From Bacteroidales bacterium (GTDB lineage Bacteria > Bacteroidota > Bacteroidia > Bacteroidales > UBA12077): a DNA stretch of 5,286 nt. Shown here in pieces: positions 1-5,286 of the stretch. Numbering within the stretch: position 1 is the stretch's first letter; every line of letters begins with the position of its first letter. A program made the position numbers and the translations under genes. The stretch covers positions 1 through 5,286 of the forward strand of contig DAOVYZ010000278.1 of the NCBI GenBank assembly GCA_030635365.1, written 5' to 3'. The notes under the pieces are model-generated. The model worked only from the letters and a program-made list of their open reading frames with translations, was not told where the DNA came from and searched no databases.

Positions 1-9
1 AATCAAAAA

Positions 10-17
10 TAAGTTTA
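10..17 (+). promoter_or_regulatory. Possible -7 element of the groES promoter
   Basis: The sequence TAAGTTTA matches the Bacteroidota -7 consensus TAnnTTTG at all fixed positions but the last, and lies about 20 bp before the groES start. The partner -33 element would fall before the window start and cannot be seen. No CIRCE-type inverted repeat is visible in the 37 bp before groES. In such AT-rich DNA a chance match is quite possible. Confidence 0.25.
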
Positions 18-37
18 ACAATTAAATATTAATTAAA

Positions 38-316
38 ATGTCAAAATTTAAGTATAGGCCATTAAAGGATCGAGTTTTAGTAGAGCCTCATAAGGCTGAA
101 GAGAAAACTGCAAGTGGAATTATTATTCCTGACTCAGCTCAAGAAAAGCCACAAAAAGGAACTATTGTTGCTGTAGGCGAAGGTAAAAAAGATGAACCAA
201 TGTCATTAAAAGCAGGTGATATAGTAATTTATGGGAAGTATGGCGGAACAGAGATAAATATTGATGGAACTGACTATATGATTATGCGCGAAGATGATAT
301 TTTATTAGTTGAGTAA
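38..316 (+). CDS. groES: Co-chaperonin GroES (Hsp10)
   Basis: GroES forms the seven-subunit lid that caps the GroEL folding chamber in the cytoplasm and sets the timing of substrate release with ATP hydrolysis. The 92-residue product is close to the usual family length of about 95. The N-terminus carries the signature KYRPLKDRVLVEP (residues 5-17). It is followed by the flexible mobile loop (about residues 19-34) with the hydrophobic GIIIP stretch (27-31) that docks onto GroEL apical domains. VAVGEG (44-49) and the YGKYGGTE strand (65-72) are also typical, and the protein ends in the usual DDILLVE. The ATG start follows an A/T-rich leader with no Shine-Dalgarno sequence, as is normal in Bacteroidota. 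It is the first gene of an operon with groEL, 55 bp downstream. Nothing suggests damage, and the identification is secure. Confidence 0.98.
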   Translation: MSKFKYRPLKDRVLVEPHKAEEKTASGIIIPDSAQEKPQKGTIVAVGEGKKDEPMSLKAGDIVIYGKYGGTEINIDGTDYMIMREDDILLVE

Positions 317-333
317 TTAAAATAAAGTAAAAA

Positions 334-353
334 CCTGTCTGCCGACAGGCAGG
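334..353. repeat. GC-rich palindromic hairpin between groES and groEL
   Basis: In an otherwise A/T-only gap, a 20-base near-palindrome starts CCTGTCTG and ends CAGGCAGG. It can fold as an 8-bp stem (334-341 with 346-353, one G-T wobble) around a CCGA loop, or in a second register as CCTGTC/GACAGG around TGCC. No T-tract follows, so it is not a standard terminator. From memory, similar CCTG...CAGG palindromes occur as short dispersed intergenic repeats in many Bacteroidota genomes. In the transcript it could stabilise an mRNA end or alter the groES:groEL ratio, which is inference. Confidence 0.6.
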
Positions 354-371
354 CATTAAAAATAAAAAAAC

Positions 372-2012
372 ATGGCAGCTAGAGAATTAAAATTTGATAT
401 TGATGCTAGGGATCAATTAAAAAAAGGAATTGATCAATTAGCAAGCGCTGTAAAAATTACTTTGGGTCCAAAGGGGCGTAATGTTGTTATTGAGAAAAAA
501 TTTGGTGCACCTCAAATTACTAAAGATGGTGTTACTGTTGCAAAAGAGATCGAATTAAAAGATAAGTTTGAAAACTTAGGTGCACAAATGGTTAAAGAAG
601 TTGCATCTAAAACCAATGACGATGCGGGAGATGGTACTACTACAGCAACTGTGTTAGCACAATCAATTATTAATGTAGGGATAAAAAATGTTACTGCCGG
701 AGCAAATCCTATGGATTTAAAACGTGGTATTGATAAAGCAGTAGCAAAAGTTATTGAAAGCCTTAAAAAGCAATCGAAAGATGTTGGTGAATCAAACGAA
801 AAGATTGAGCAAATAGCTTCAGTTTCTTCGAACAACGATGCTACAATTGGTAAATTAATTGCAGATGCAATGAAAACGGCAGGTAGAGAAGGAGTAATTA
901 CTGTTGAGGAGGCAAAAGGTACTGAAGATGAGTTAAAGACTGTTGAAGGTATGCAGTTTGACCGTGGATATATTTCTCCTTATTTTGTTACTGATACAGA
1001 AAAAATGGAAGCGGTTTTAGAAAGCCCTTACATTTTGCTTACTGACAAGAAAATTTCTGCAATGAAAGACCTGATGCCAATTTTAGAATCAGCAGTTCAA
1101 AATGGCAAACCATTAATGATTATTGCAGAAGATATAGAAGGTGAAGCGTTGGCTACGCTGGTAGTTAATAAAATTCGTGGTTCATTAAAAGTTGCAGCTG
1201 TTAAAGCTCCGGGCTTTGGTGATAGAAGAAAAGAAATGCTTGAAGATATAGCTGTATTAACAGGAGGTACAGTAATTACTGAAGAAAAGGGACTAACTCT
1301 TGAAGGTGCTACACTTGAAATGTTAGGTACTTGTGAAAAAATATCCATTGATAAAGAAAATACTACAGTTGTTAATGGAGATGGTGCAAAAGAAAACATA
1401 GCTGCTAGAGTTAATCAAATTAAATCACAAATTGAAGCTTCAACTTCTGATTACGATAAAGAAAAGTTACAAGAACGTTTAGCTAAGTTGTCCGGGGGTG
1501 TTGCTGTTATTTATGTTGGTGCTGCCAGCGAGGTTGAGCTAAAGGAAAAGAAAGACCGTGTTGACGATGCTTTAAGTGCAACTCGCGCAGCTGTAGAAGA
1601 AGGAATTATTCCAGGTGGAGGTGTGGGCTATGTTCGTGCAATTGACGCAATTGATGAATTAAAAGGTGAAAACGAAGATGAAACTACTGGAGTTGCTATT
1701 ATTAAGAGAGCAATTGAAGAGCCTTTACGCCAGATTGTTGAGAACGCAGGTATTGAAGGGTCAATTATCGTTCAGAAAGTAAAAGAGGGAAAAGCTGATT
1801 TTGGATACAATGCACGTACAAACCAATTCGAGGATTTATACAAATCAGGAGTTATTGATCCTACAAAAGTTGTCCGTATAGCTCTTGAAAATGCAGCTTC
1901 CATTGCCGGGATGTTCTTAACTACTGAATGTGTTGTTGTTGAGGAAGAAGAAGAAATGCCTCCAATGCCAGCAGGCGGTGGAATGGGTGGTGGTATGCCA
2001 GGAATGATGTAA
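372..2012 (+). CDS. groEL: Chaperonin GroEL (Hsp60)
   Basis: GroEL is the ATP-driven double-ring chaperonin that encloses non-native proteins in the cytoplasm, working with the GroES encoded just upstream. At 546 residues it has the full family length. The N-terminal equatorial domain shows the ATP-site motifs LGPKGRNV (31-38), KDGVTVAKEI (51-60) and GDGTTTATVLAQ (86-97). The apical domain follows in the middle, including the KAPGFGDRRKEML segment. The C-terminal equatorial half includes RVDDALSATRAAVEEG, with the catalytic-type aspartate, and the PGGG nucleotide-contact turn. The tail is the usual Glu-rich stretch followed by Gly-Gly-Met repeats. The ATG start gives MAARELKFD, matching the family N-terminus, and follows an A-rich leader. 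The gene is almost certainly co-transcribed with groES and ends before a hairpin terminator. No truncation or odd residue was seen. Confidence 0.99.
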   Translation: MAARELKFDIDARDQLKKGIDQLASAVKITLGPKGRNVVIEKKFGAPQITKDGVTVAKEIELKDKFENLGAQMVKEVASKTNDDAGDGTTTATVLAQSIINVGIKNVTAGANPMDLKRGIDKAVAKVIESLKKQSKDVGESNEKIEQIASVSSNNDATIGKLIADAMKTAGREGVITVEEAKGTEDELKTVEGMQFDRGYISPYFVTDTEKMEAVLESPYILLTDKKISAMKDLMPILESAVQNGKPLMIIAEDIEGEALATLVVNKIRGSLKVAAVKAPGFGDRRKEMLEDIAVLTGGTVITEEKGLTLEGATLEMLGTCEKISIDKENTTVVNGDGAKENIAARVNQIKSQIEASTSDYDKEKLQERLAKLSGGVAVIYVGAASEVELKEKKDRVDDALSATRAAVEEGIIPGGGVGYVRAIDAIDELKGENEDETTGVAIIKRAIEEPLRQIVENAGIEGSIIVQKVKEGKADFGYNARTNQFEDLYKSGVIDPTKVVRIALENAASIAGMFLTTECVVVEEEEEMPPMPAGGGMGGGMPGMM

Positions 2013-2023
2013 AATCAATCATC

Positions 2024-2036
2024 CCTGCTAAGCAGG
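2024..2036. repeat. Small palindrome just after groEL
   Basis: CCTGC and GCAGG flank a TAA loop 11 bp past the groEL stop, giving a 5-bp stem. No T-tract follows, so it is unlikely to terminate alone. It may add to mRNA 3'-end structure ahead of the stronger terminator about 20 bp further on, or be chance. Confidence 0.3.
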
Positions 2037-2058
2037 TAAAAACCTATATAATTTTCAG

Positions 2059-2096
2059 CCCTTTGTTGCTATGTGCGCAAAGGGTTTTTTCTTTTT
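2059..2096 (+). terminator. Intrinsic terminator of the groES-groEL operon
   Basis: CCCTTTG (2059-2065) pairs perfectly with CAAAGGG (2078-2084). The stem can extend inward by a wobble pair and two G/C pairs past one bulged T, closing on a five-base loop. A T-rich run, TTTTTTCTTTTT (2085-2096), follows directly. This is a textbook Rho-independent terminator 46 bp after the groEL stop, in the correct orientation to end the chaperonin transcript. Confidence 0.85.
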
Positions 2097-2217
2097 ATAA
2101 TTTGAGTAATCAGTACTCTTAAATCAAATATAATTCCTAATTTTGGCACAAGCACAAACAATATATTACCCTTTTGGTATGTATTTTAGATGTAAACCAG
2201 GAAAATCTTAAATAAAA

Positions 2218-3036
2218 ATGAAAAGACACAAGACTATAGTTATTTTAATATTTATATTACTTATAGCTTTACAAACAAAAGCTGGTTGGGTAATCACTAA
2301 TCGCAGTTACGATTCTGATCAAGGTATTGAAACAGCCTTAATTGAAAAAGTATATATACAGAACAATATAATGAAGGTTGTGAGAGAGGATGTAATTACT
2401 ATATTTGATTTAAATAACGAGAAAATAATAATACAAAGCCCTGTCAAGAAGGTATATTGGACAGGTAAAATTAGCGATTATAAAGGGGAGATAAAAGCAG
2501 CAATGAAATCTGCTATGGACGAACAATTAAAAAATGCCCCAGAGGAACAGCGGGAGATGATAAAAAAGATGTATCAGGGTATGATGGAAAGTATAGATGA
2601 TCCTTCAAAATTTGCCGGAGAAGAGCCTGAGGAATATGATTTGCAGATTAATAAGACTAGTGAGAAAGAAAAAATTGCAGGATATACAGCAGTAAAATAT
2701 GAGATTGTAGTGAATGGAACAGTTAAAGAAGAGGCATGGCTATCAGAATCGAATAGAGCACATAGCCAATTTGATATTGGGAAATTTTATAATGTATTTG
2801 GAGACTTTATTAGTCAAATAGAATCGGGGTCATATTATCAGAAAGATATTCAATATATAGAATTTGCAAAAAAGGGATTTCCTTTAAAATCAATAGGCTA
2901 TTTTGGAGGATATGAATCTATTAGCGAAGTTACAAGTCTGGAAAAGGAAGATATAGATCCATCAGAATTTAATTCACCCAAAGATTATAAGAAAGTAAGC
3001 CTTATTGAAATAGGGTTAAATAGGGAAGAACAATAA
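2218..3036 (+). CDS. Exported protein, probably DUF4412-like
   Basis: The 272-residue product starts with a clear Sec signal peptide: basic MKRHK, a hydrophobic core (about residues 6-19) and a likely cleavage site after TKA (20-22). No lipobox cysteine is present, so a soluble periplasmic or outer-surface protein is expected. A β-rich N-terminal part (about 24-82) leads to a charged, Met/Lys/Glu-rich helical stretch (about 88-126). A second β-rich part contains IAGYTAVKYEIVVNG (153-167) and ends with a PSEFNSPKDYKKV segment (249-260). The pattern 'GY.a.KYev..NG....W', 'GFPLKS' and a final 'F..P..YKK' resembles the DUF4412 family of exported Bacteroidota proteins, whose function is unknown. 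That match is from memory and moderate. The gene follows the groEL terminator after about 120 bp, so it probably has its own promoter. It converges on the downstream regulator gene with a 12-bp gap and no obvious terminator. Confidence 0.8.
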   Translation: MKRHKTIVILIFILLIALQTKAGWVITNRSYDSDQGIETALIEKVYIQNNIMKVVREDVITIFDLNNEKIIIQSPVKKVYWTGKISDYKGEIKAAMKSAMDEQLKNAPEEQREMIKKMYQGMMESIDDPSKFAGEEPEEYDLQINKTSEKEKIAGYTAVKYEIVVNGTVKEEAWLSESNRAHSQFDIGKFYNVFGDFISQIESGSYYQKDIQYIEFAKKGFPLKSIGYFGGYESISEVTSLEKEDIDPSEFNSPKDYKKVSLIEIGLNREEQ

Positions 3037-3048
3037 TATTGATAATAC

Positions 3049-3801
3049 TTAAGAATTAAAACCGGACATTATTTGGAGAAACTCTTCACGTTTATTTCTG
3101 GAGATTGCAACTTGGGAATTATCTTCCATAACAATATAGCCACCTTCTTTTTTATTAAACATTTTAACATGCTGCAAATTTATAATATGCGACTTGTGAG
3201 GGCGATAAAAAAACTTTTCAATAATTAAATCATTAAATTCTCCTAAAGATTTTGATATTGTTATCTTTCGACCACATAACAAAAATAGATGCGTATACCT
3301 TCCGTCAGCTTCAAAGCGGATAATTTCACAAATTTTAATATATTCAAATCCATTAGTCGATGGTATTGCAAGTTTAAGAGGGATGCTTGATTGTATATTT
3401 TCTTTTAATACCAAAAAGTTATCTGATTGGGCTGTTAAACTTATAGGGTTTTTTATCATCTTTTCAACTGCAAAGTTAAATTCATCGATATCAATTGGTT
3501 TTAGCAAATAGTCGATAGCACTGTATTTGAAGGCTCTTACGGCATACTGGTTATAAGCAGTTATAAATATAAAATTAAACTTTTTCTCGGGTATAGCATC
3601 TAAAACATCAAAACCACTTCCATCTTGCATTTCGATATCAAGAAATACAATGTTTGGTTGATTTTCTTCAATTGATTTTATTCCTTCAATTACCGAAGAA
3701 GCTTTATCATAGACTACTATGTTGGGGAAATTATTTTCGATAATTGATTCAATAAAGTCTCTGGTTTTCTTTTCATCATCAATAATTACTGCCTTAAACA
3801 T
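3049..3801 (-). CDS. LytTR-family two-component response regulator
   Basis: This DNA-binding response regulator has a receiver domain (about residues 3-117) and a C-terminal LytTR domain (about 142-247), a total of 250 residues, normal for the LytR/AlgR class. Receiver hallmarks are the acidic pair D8-D9, the phospho-acceptor D55 in IVFLDIEM, T81 in FITAYNQYA, and K101-P102 in YLLKPID. The LytTR part shows the FEADGRYTH turn, the KSLGEF helix and the F-x-RPHKSHIINL segment (F198 to L209), which is diagnostic. LytTR domains bind direct repeats with about a 21-bp period, and three such repeats lie 220-275 bp upstream. The normal partner is a LytS-type histidine kinase. Only its C-terminal remnant survives, 26 bp upstream in the same direction, so this regulator looks orphaned here. 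It could be phosphorylated by another kinase or act unphosphorylated. All key residues are intact. Class is certain, target genes unknown. Confidence 0.95.
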   Translation of the reverse strand: MFKAVIIDDEKKTRDFIESIIENNFPNIVVYDKASSVIEGIKSIEENQPNIVFLDIEMQDGSGFDVLDAIPEKKFNFIFITAYNQYAVRAFKYSAIDYLLKPIDIDEFNFAVEKMIKNPISLTAQSDNFLVLKENIQSSIPLKLAIPSTNGFEYIKICEIIRFEADGRYTHLFLLCGRKITISKSLGEFNDLIIEKFFYRPHKSHIINLQHVKMFNKKEGGYIVMEDNSQVAISRNKREEFLQIMSGFNS

Positions 3802-3827
3802 AATACATCTTTTAATAGGGTTAATAT

Positions 3828-3953
3828 TTAGTTTAGGGTTTTAGGTATATGTACAATTACTTTTGTCCCACAGGCATTTTCTTTATTATCTTTCAAATCA
3901 ACGATTTCAACATCAAATTTACAATTATATAGTTTAGTTATGGTAATTGAAAT
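3828..3953 (-). pseudogene. C-terminal remnant of a LytS-type sensor histidine kinase
   Basis: Translating the - strand directly upstream of the response regulator gives 41 residues ending in a TAA stop. It contains KLYNCKFDVEIVDLKD and then GTKVIVHIP before the stop. This matches the end of the HATPase_c domain in LytS/His_kinase-type sensor kinases, where the last strands read roughly 'KLYN..F.V.I.DLKD.....GTKV.I.IP'. A kinase directly upstream of the LytTR regulator, here with a 26-bp gap, is also the standard operon order. An in-frame TGA precedes the segment, no start codon is available, and I see no kinase motifs (H-box, N-box, G-box) in the other frames of the AT-rich DNA further upstream. 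The rest of the gene has therefore been deleted or has decayed. The homology is recognised from pattern only, without a database search, so a chance ORF remains a small possibility. Confidence 0.7.
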
Positions 3954-4021
3954 TCATTGGATAATTACAAATGCTAATGTATAAATATATATCATTTTAC
4001 TTTAAAAATTATATAACGTTT

Positions 4022-4076
4022 TGCAGTTTATTACTTCAAACCTGCATTTCATTACACCAAACCTGCATTTTATTAC
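4022..4076. promoter_or_regulatory. Triple direct repeat, candidate LytTR binding sites
   Basis: The 13-bp word TGCA(G/T)TT(T/C)ATTAC occurs three times, starting at 4022, 4043 and 4064, an exact 21-bp period (two helical turns). Copies two and three are more alike: with flanking CAAACC before and A after, they share 20 positions with a single mismatch. The core 9-mers (GCAGTTTAT, GCATTTCAT, GCATTTTAT) fit the published LytTR consensus [TA][AC][CA]GTTN[AG][TG] at 8, 7 and 7 of 9 positions. The known spacing of such repeats (12-13 bp between 9-mers) is also what is seen. The sites lie between the divergent response-regulator and LamG-like genes, just before a + strand promoter candidate. Binding by the neighbouring regulator is inference. 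Confidence 0.55.
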
Positions 4077-4079
4077 ATG

Positions 4080-4113
4080 GTTGAAGAGAAATGACTTATT
4101 ATTCTTATCTTGG
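4080..4113 (+). promoter_or_regulatory. Possible promoter for the LamG-like gene
   Basis: GTTG (4080-4083) resembles the Bacteroidota -33 TTTG. TATCTTGG (4106-4113), 22 bp later, matches the -7 consensus TAnnTTTG with one mismatch. The spacing is within the range reported for this promoter class. It starts four bases after the last direct repeat, the position expected for an activator contacting RNA polymerase, and points at the gene beginning at 4171, leaving a leader of about 50 bases. Consensus matches are loose, so this is tentative. Confidence 0.35.
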
Positions 4114-4170
4114 TACAGATTTTGATATTTAAGAAAAGATAATTAAATTACATGAATTAGAATTCGGTTT

Positions 4171-4818
4171 ATGGGGGTTAAATCATTAAAAATATTTAAA
4201 AACTATTTTTCAAATACATTGTCAATTCAAAAGGAAGGGCTGGCTAATAGTAATGTTGAAAGGAATAAAGATAAATGTAATACAGGTTTATCGTTTTTAA
4301 ATAGTGAAAGAACAGTATCGTTCTGGTTTAAAACAAATGATAATAGTTTAAGCCAAAGTATTATAGGTTTTTCAGGCAAAAATAAATATTCTTATGTAGG
4401 AATTTCATATAATAATACATTTATAATCAGGAGGTCGGCAGAAAATTACAAACGATTTAATTATATATTCAAAAATAACAAGTGGTATCATGCTGTTATA
4501 TTTATTAAGGGAGATTATGTGGATGACATAAGAGAATCAAAACTTTGGATAAATGGCAACGAAGTAAACGATATTAAAAAGATTTGCAAGAATTCTGCAC
4601 CGGCTCTCTGGGATAAAATTAGTCTATCAGCCGGTTATTATCAATTTAAGGGTGATGTGCAAAGAGTAAGAATTTATAATTGTTTGTTGGAAAAATCAGA
4701 AATTGTGGACTTATACTACAAAGGCTCTTTGAATCTTACGGTTCCTTTCAAATTGGATATGACTAACATCCCTAATATTCGAAAACAGAATATAAAAGAG
4801 TATTCATTAAATATATAG
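4171..4818 (+). CDS. LamG/concanavalin A-like domain protein
   Basis: The 215-residue product is mostly one LamG-type β-sandwich (about residues 40-186). Visible hallmarks are RTVSFWFKTND (47-57), the NKWYHAVIFIKG strand (103-114), LWINGNEV (125-132) and the closing GDVQRVRIYN...EKSEIVDLYYKG segment (161-185). Such domains bind carbohydrate or protein ligands and are usually modules of large surface, secreted or phage-tail proteins, so a single free-standing copy is unusual. No signal peptide, lipobox, membrane segment or catalytic domain is seen, so location and role are unclear. The ATG is the first possible start after an in-frame TGA 15 bp upstream. GC is only about 30% in the part counted. 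The gene could be a fragment of a larger surface or phage gene that acquired a start, or a real small gene under control of the LytTR-type repeats upstream. It ends before a hairpin terminator. Confidence 0.75.
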   Translation: MGVKSLKIFKNYFSNTLSIQKEGLANSNVERNKDKCNTGLSFLNSERTVSFWFKTNDNSLSQSIIGFSGKNKYSYVGISYNNTFIIRRSAENYKRFNYIFKNNKWYHAVIFIKGDYVDDIRESKLWINGNEVNDIKKICKNSAPALWDKISLSAGYYQFKGDVQRVRIYNCLLEKSEIVDLYYKGSLNLTVPFKLDMTNIPNIRKQNIKEYSLNI

Positions 4819-4834
4819 TACACTACAATATGAC

Positions 4835-4876
4835 AAGAAGAAAGGCGTAACAAATAGTTGCGTCTTTCTTTTCTTT
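4835..4876 (+). terminator. Intrinsic terminator after the LamG-like gene
   Basis: A long inverted repeat pairs AAGAAAG-GCG-TAAC (4838-4851) with GTTG-CGT-CTTTCTT (4857-4870). This is a 14-bp stem with two G-T wobbles around an AAATA loop, and a T-rich run to 4876 follows. It sits 16 bp past the stop codon. Because the other strand also carries a T-rich flank, it may stop the convergent Xre transcript as well. Confidence 0.8.
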
Positions 4877-4900
4877 AAAGATTAAGTTGTCATGAGAATG

Positions 4901-5107
4901 TTATTTAGGCGGTAATTCAAAATCAAGTAAAACACCTGGTTTTATGCTTAAAGTTCTAGCTAGCCTAAATATTGTGCTTAATGTTGGGTTTATACGCGAG
5001 GTTTCCATTCTTGCAATTTGGCTAAGAGCAAGACCCGACCTTAAGGCAAGTTCTTCCTGCGTAAGAGCCTTTTCTTTTCTTATTGCCCGGCCCACTATGA
5101 GGGCCAT
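4901..5107 (-). CDS. Xre-family helix-turn-helix regulator (small)
   Basis: This 68-residue protein is almost only a Cro/C1-type HTH domain. TQEELALRSG (16-25) is the first HTH helix, ALSQIARMET (27-36) the recognition helix, and INPTLSTIFRLARTLSI (39-55) the following helices. It ends in LLDFELPPK. Such small Xre proteins serve as antitoxin-type, phage-type or general local repressors, and no toxin partner is visible. The ATG at 5107 is the first in frame: a TGA lies two codons upstream. Its first 29 codons overlap the 3' end of the helicase gene in another frame. The N-terminal helix seems about three residues shorter than in typical relatives (GRAIRKEKALTQ instead of GxxIRxLRxEKGLTQ). This suggests the original 5' end was replaced by helicase-derived sequence or trimmed. 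The downstream half is AT-rich, unlike the helicase. DNA-binding class is secure; function and whether it is expressed are unknown. Confidence 0.85.
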   Translation of the reverse strand: MALIVGRAIRKEKALTQEELALRSGLALSQIARMETSRINPTLSTIFRLARTLSIKPGVLLDFELPPK

Positions 5108-5286
5108 TTTTCAGCGAAATGCGCCGGTTGTAGTCAAAGTCTTCATAATATTGGTCTTTAAACTTCCGGCCTATAAACCGCTCTATCCTGTGTATTAGCG
5201 GAATCTCGTCGTAGGATACGAATGTGATCGCGTCGCCGGTTGCTTCGGCTCGGCCTGTTCTCCCGATGCGGTGAAGATAATCTTCC
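5022..5286 (-). CDS. DEAD-box RNA helicase, C-terminal part (window edge)
   Basis: The last 87 codons of an ATP-dependent RNA helicase enter from the right edge. They begin EDYLHRIGRTGRAEATGDAI, which contains superfamily 2 motif VI (HRIGRTGR), whose arginines contact ATP and RNA in the second RecA-like domain. ITFVSYDEIPLIHRIERFIG then completes the helicase C-terminal domain as in RhlE/DeaD-type enzymes, which remodel RNA during ribosome assembly, cold adaptation or decay. A basic tail (KNG...NKKRKG) follows. After that, about 14 residues ending VGSCS are encoded by DNA that also encodes the Xre regulator in another frame, so the original stop was probably lost or displaced. GC is about 53% in the last 120 bp, far above the left-hand genes. 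Subfamily cannot be fixed from this fragment. The stop is TAG at 5024-5022. Confidence 0.88.
   Translation of the reverse strand, partial: EDYLHRIGRTGRAEATGDAITFVSYDEIPLIHRIERFIGRKFKDQYYEDFDYNRRISLKNGPHSGPGNKKRKGSYAGRTCLKVGSCS

Noticed and set aside
1..37. CIRCE/HrcA operator before groES
   Set aside because: No TTAGCACTC-type inverted repeat is present in the available 37 bp, although a site further upstream lies outside the window.
512..1399. Two - strand open frames inside groEL
   Set aside because: They are Ser/Pro/Phe-rich antisense frames of a highly conserved gene, with no independent signal.
3037..3048. Shared terminator between the convergent exported-protein and regulator genes
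   Set aside because: The 12-bp gap and its flanks form no convincing GC-containing stem with a T-tract.
3818..3846. AGGGTT / TTTAGGG telomere-like repeats
   Set aside because: They are irregular, only two or three copies, and lie at the stop of the kinase remnant. Chance in AT-rich DNA is enough.
3954..4021. Further kinase remnant or small gene in the AT-rich gap
   Set aside because: All frames I read are broken by stops and show no N-box, G-box or other kinase pattern. I see nothing supportable in this stretch.
4022..4076. The phased repeats as a CRISPR array
   Set aside because: The units are 13 bp with 8-bp gaps that are partly conserved, there are only three copies, and no cas gene is near. 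Regulatory boxes fit far better.
4901..5107. Xre protein as the antitoxin of a toxin-antitoxin pair
   Set aside because: No small toxin-like gene lies beside it. Its neighbours are the helicase end and a terminator.
4944..5198. 84-codon + strand open frame over the Xre/helicase region
   Set aside because: It is antisense to two recognisable protein-coding segments and its translation has no familiar pattern, so it is a shadow.

Overview
The window looks like a chromosomal segment from a Bacteroidota (Bacteroidetes) bacterium. Supporting signs are the low GC content, A-rich leaders before start codons instead of Shine-Dalgarno sequences, promoter-like motifs of the TTTG / TAnnTTTG class, a LytTR response regulator with a kinase-type partner, and a DUF4412-like exported protein. 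The lineage call is inference; no rRNA or species marker is present.

Left part (1-2100): an intact groES-groEL chaperonin operon on the + strand. A GC-rich palindrome sits in the 55-bp gap between the two genes, and a strong intrinsic terminator closes the operon. Middle (2218-3801): a + strand exported protein, probably DUF4412-like, lies tail to tail with a - strand LytTR response regulator, only 12 bp apart.

Right part (3802-5286) looks rearranged. Directly upstream of the response regulator, in the same orientation, is a 41-residue remnant that reads as the extreme C-terminus of a LytS-type histidine kinase. The rest of that kinase is missing. Next to it are three copies of a 13-bp word at an exact 21-bp period. 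This is the geometry of LytTR binding sites, and a Bacteroidota-type promoter candidate follows them, pointing at a small LamG-like gene (4171-4818). That gene ends at a good hairpin terminator. Convergent to it on the - strand is a short Xre-family regulator whose first 86 bases overlap, in another frame, the 3' end of a DEAD-box RNA helicase cut by the window edge. The helicase part is about 53% GC, against about 30% in the LamG gene.

The most interesting reading (inference) is that a LytTR two-component system has lost its kinase while its regulator gene and a triple LytTR-type site remain, and that the adjacent LamG-like gene may be its target. The helicase/Xre overlap also looks like a recombination or truncation junction. 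No complete new system is demonstrated here.
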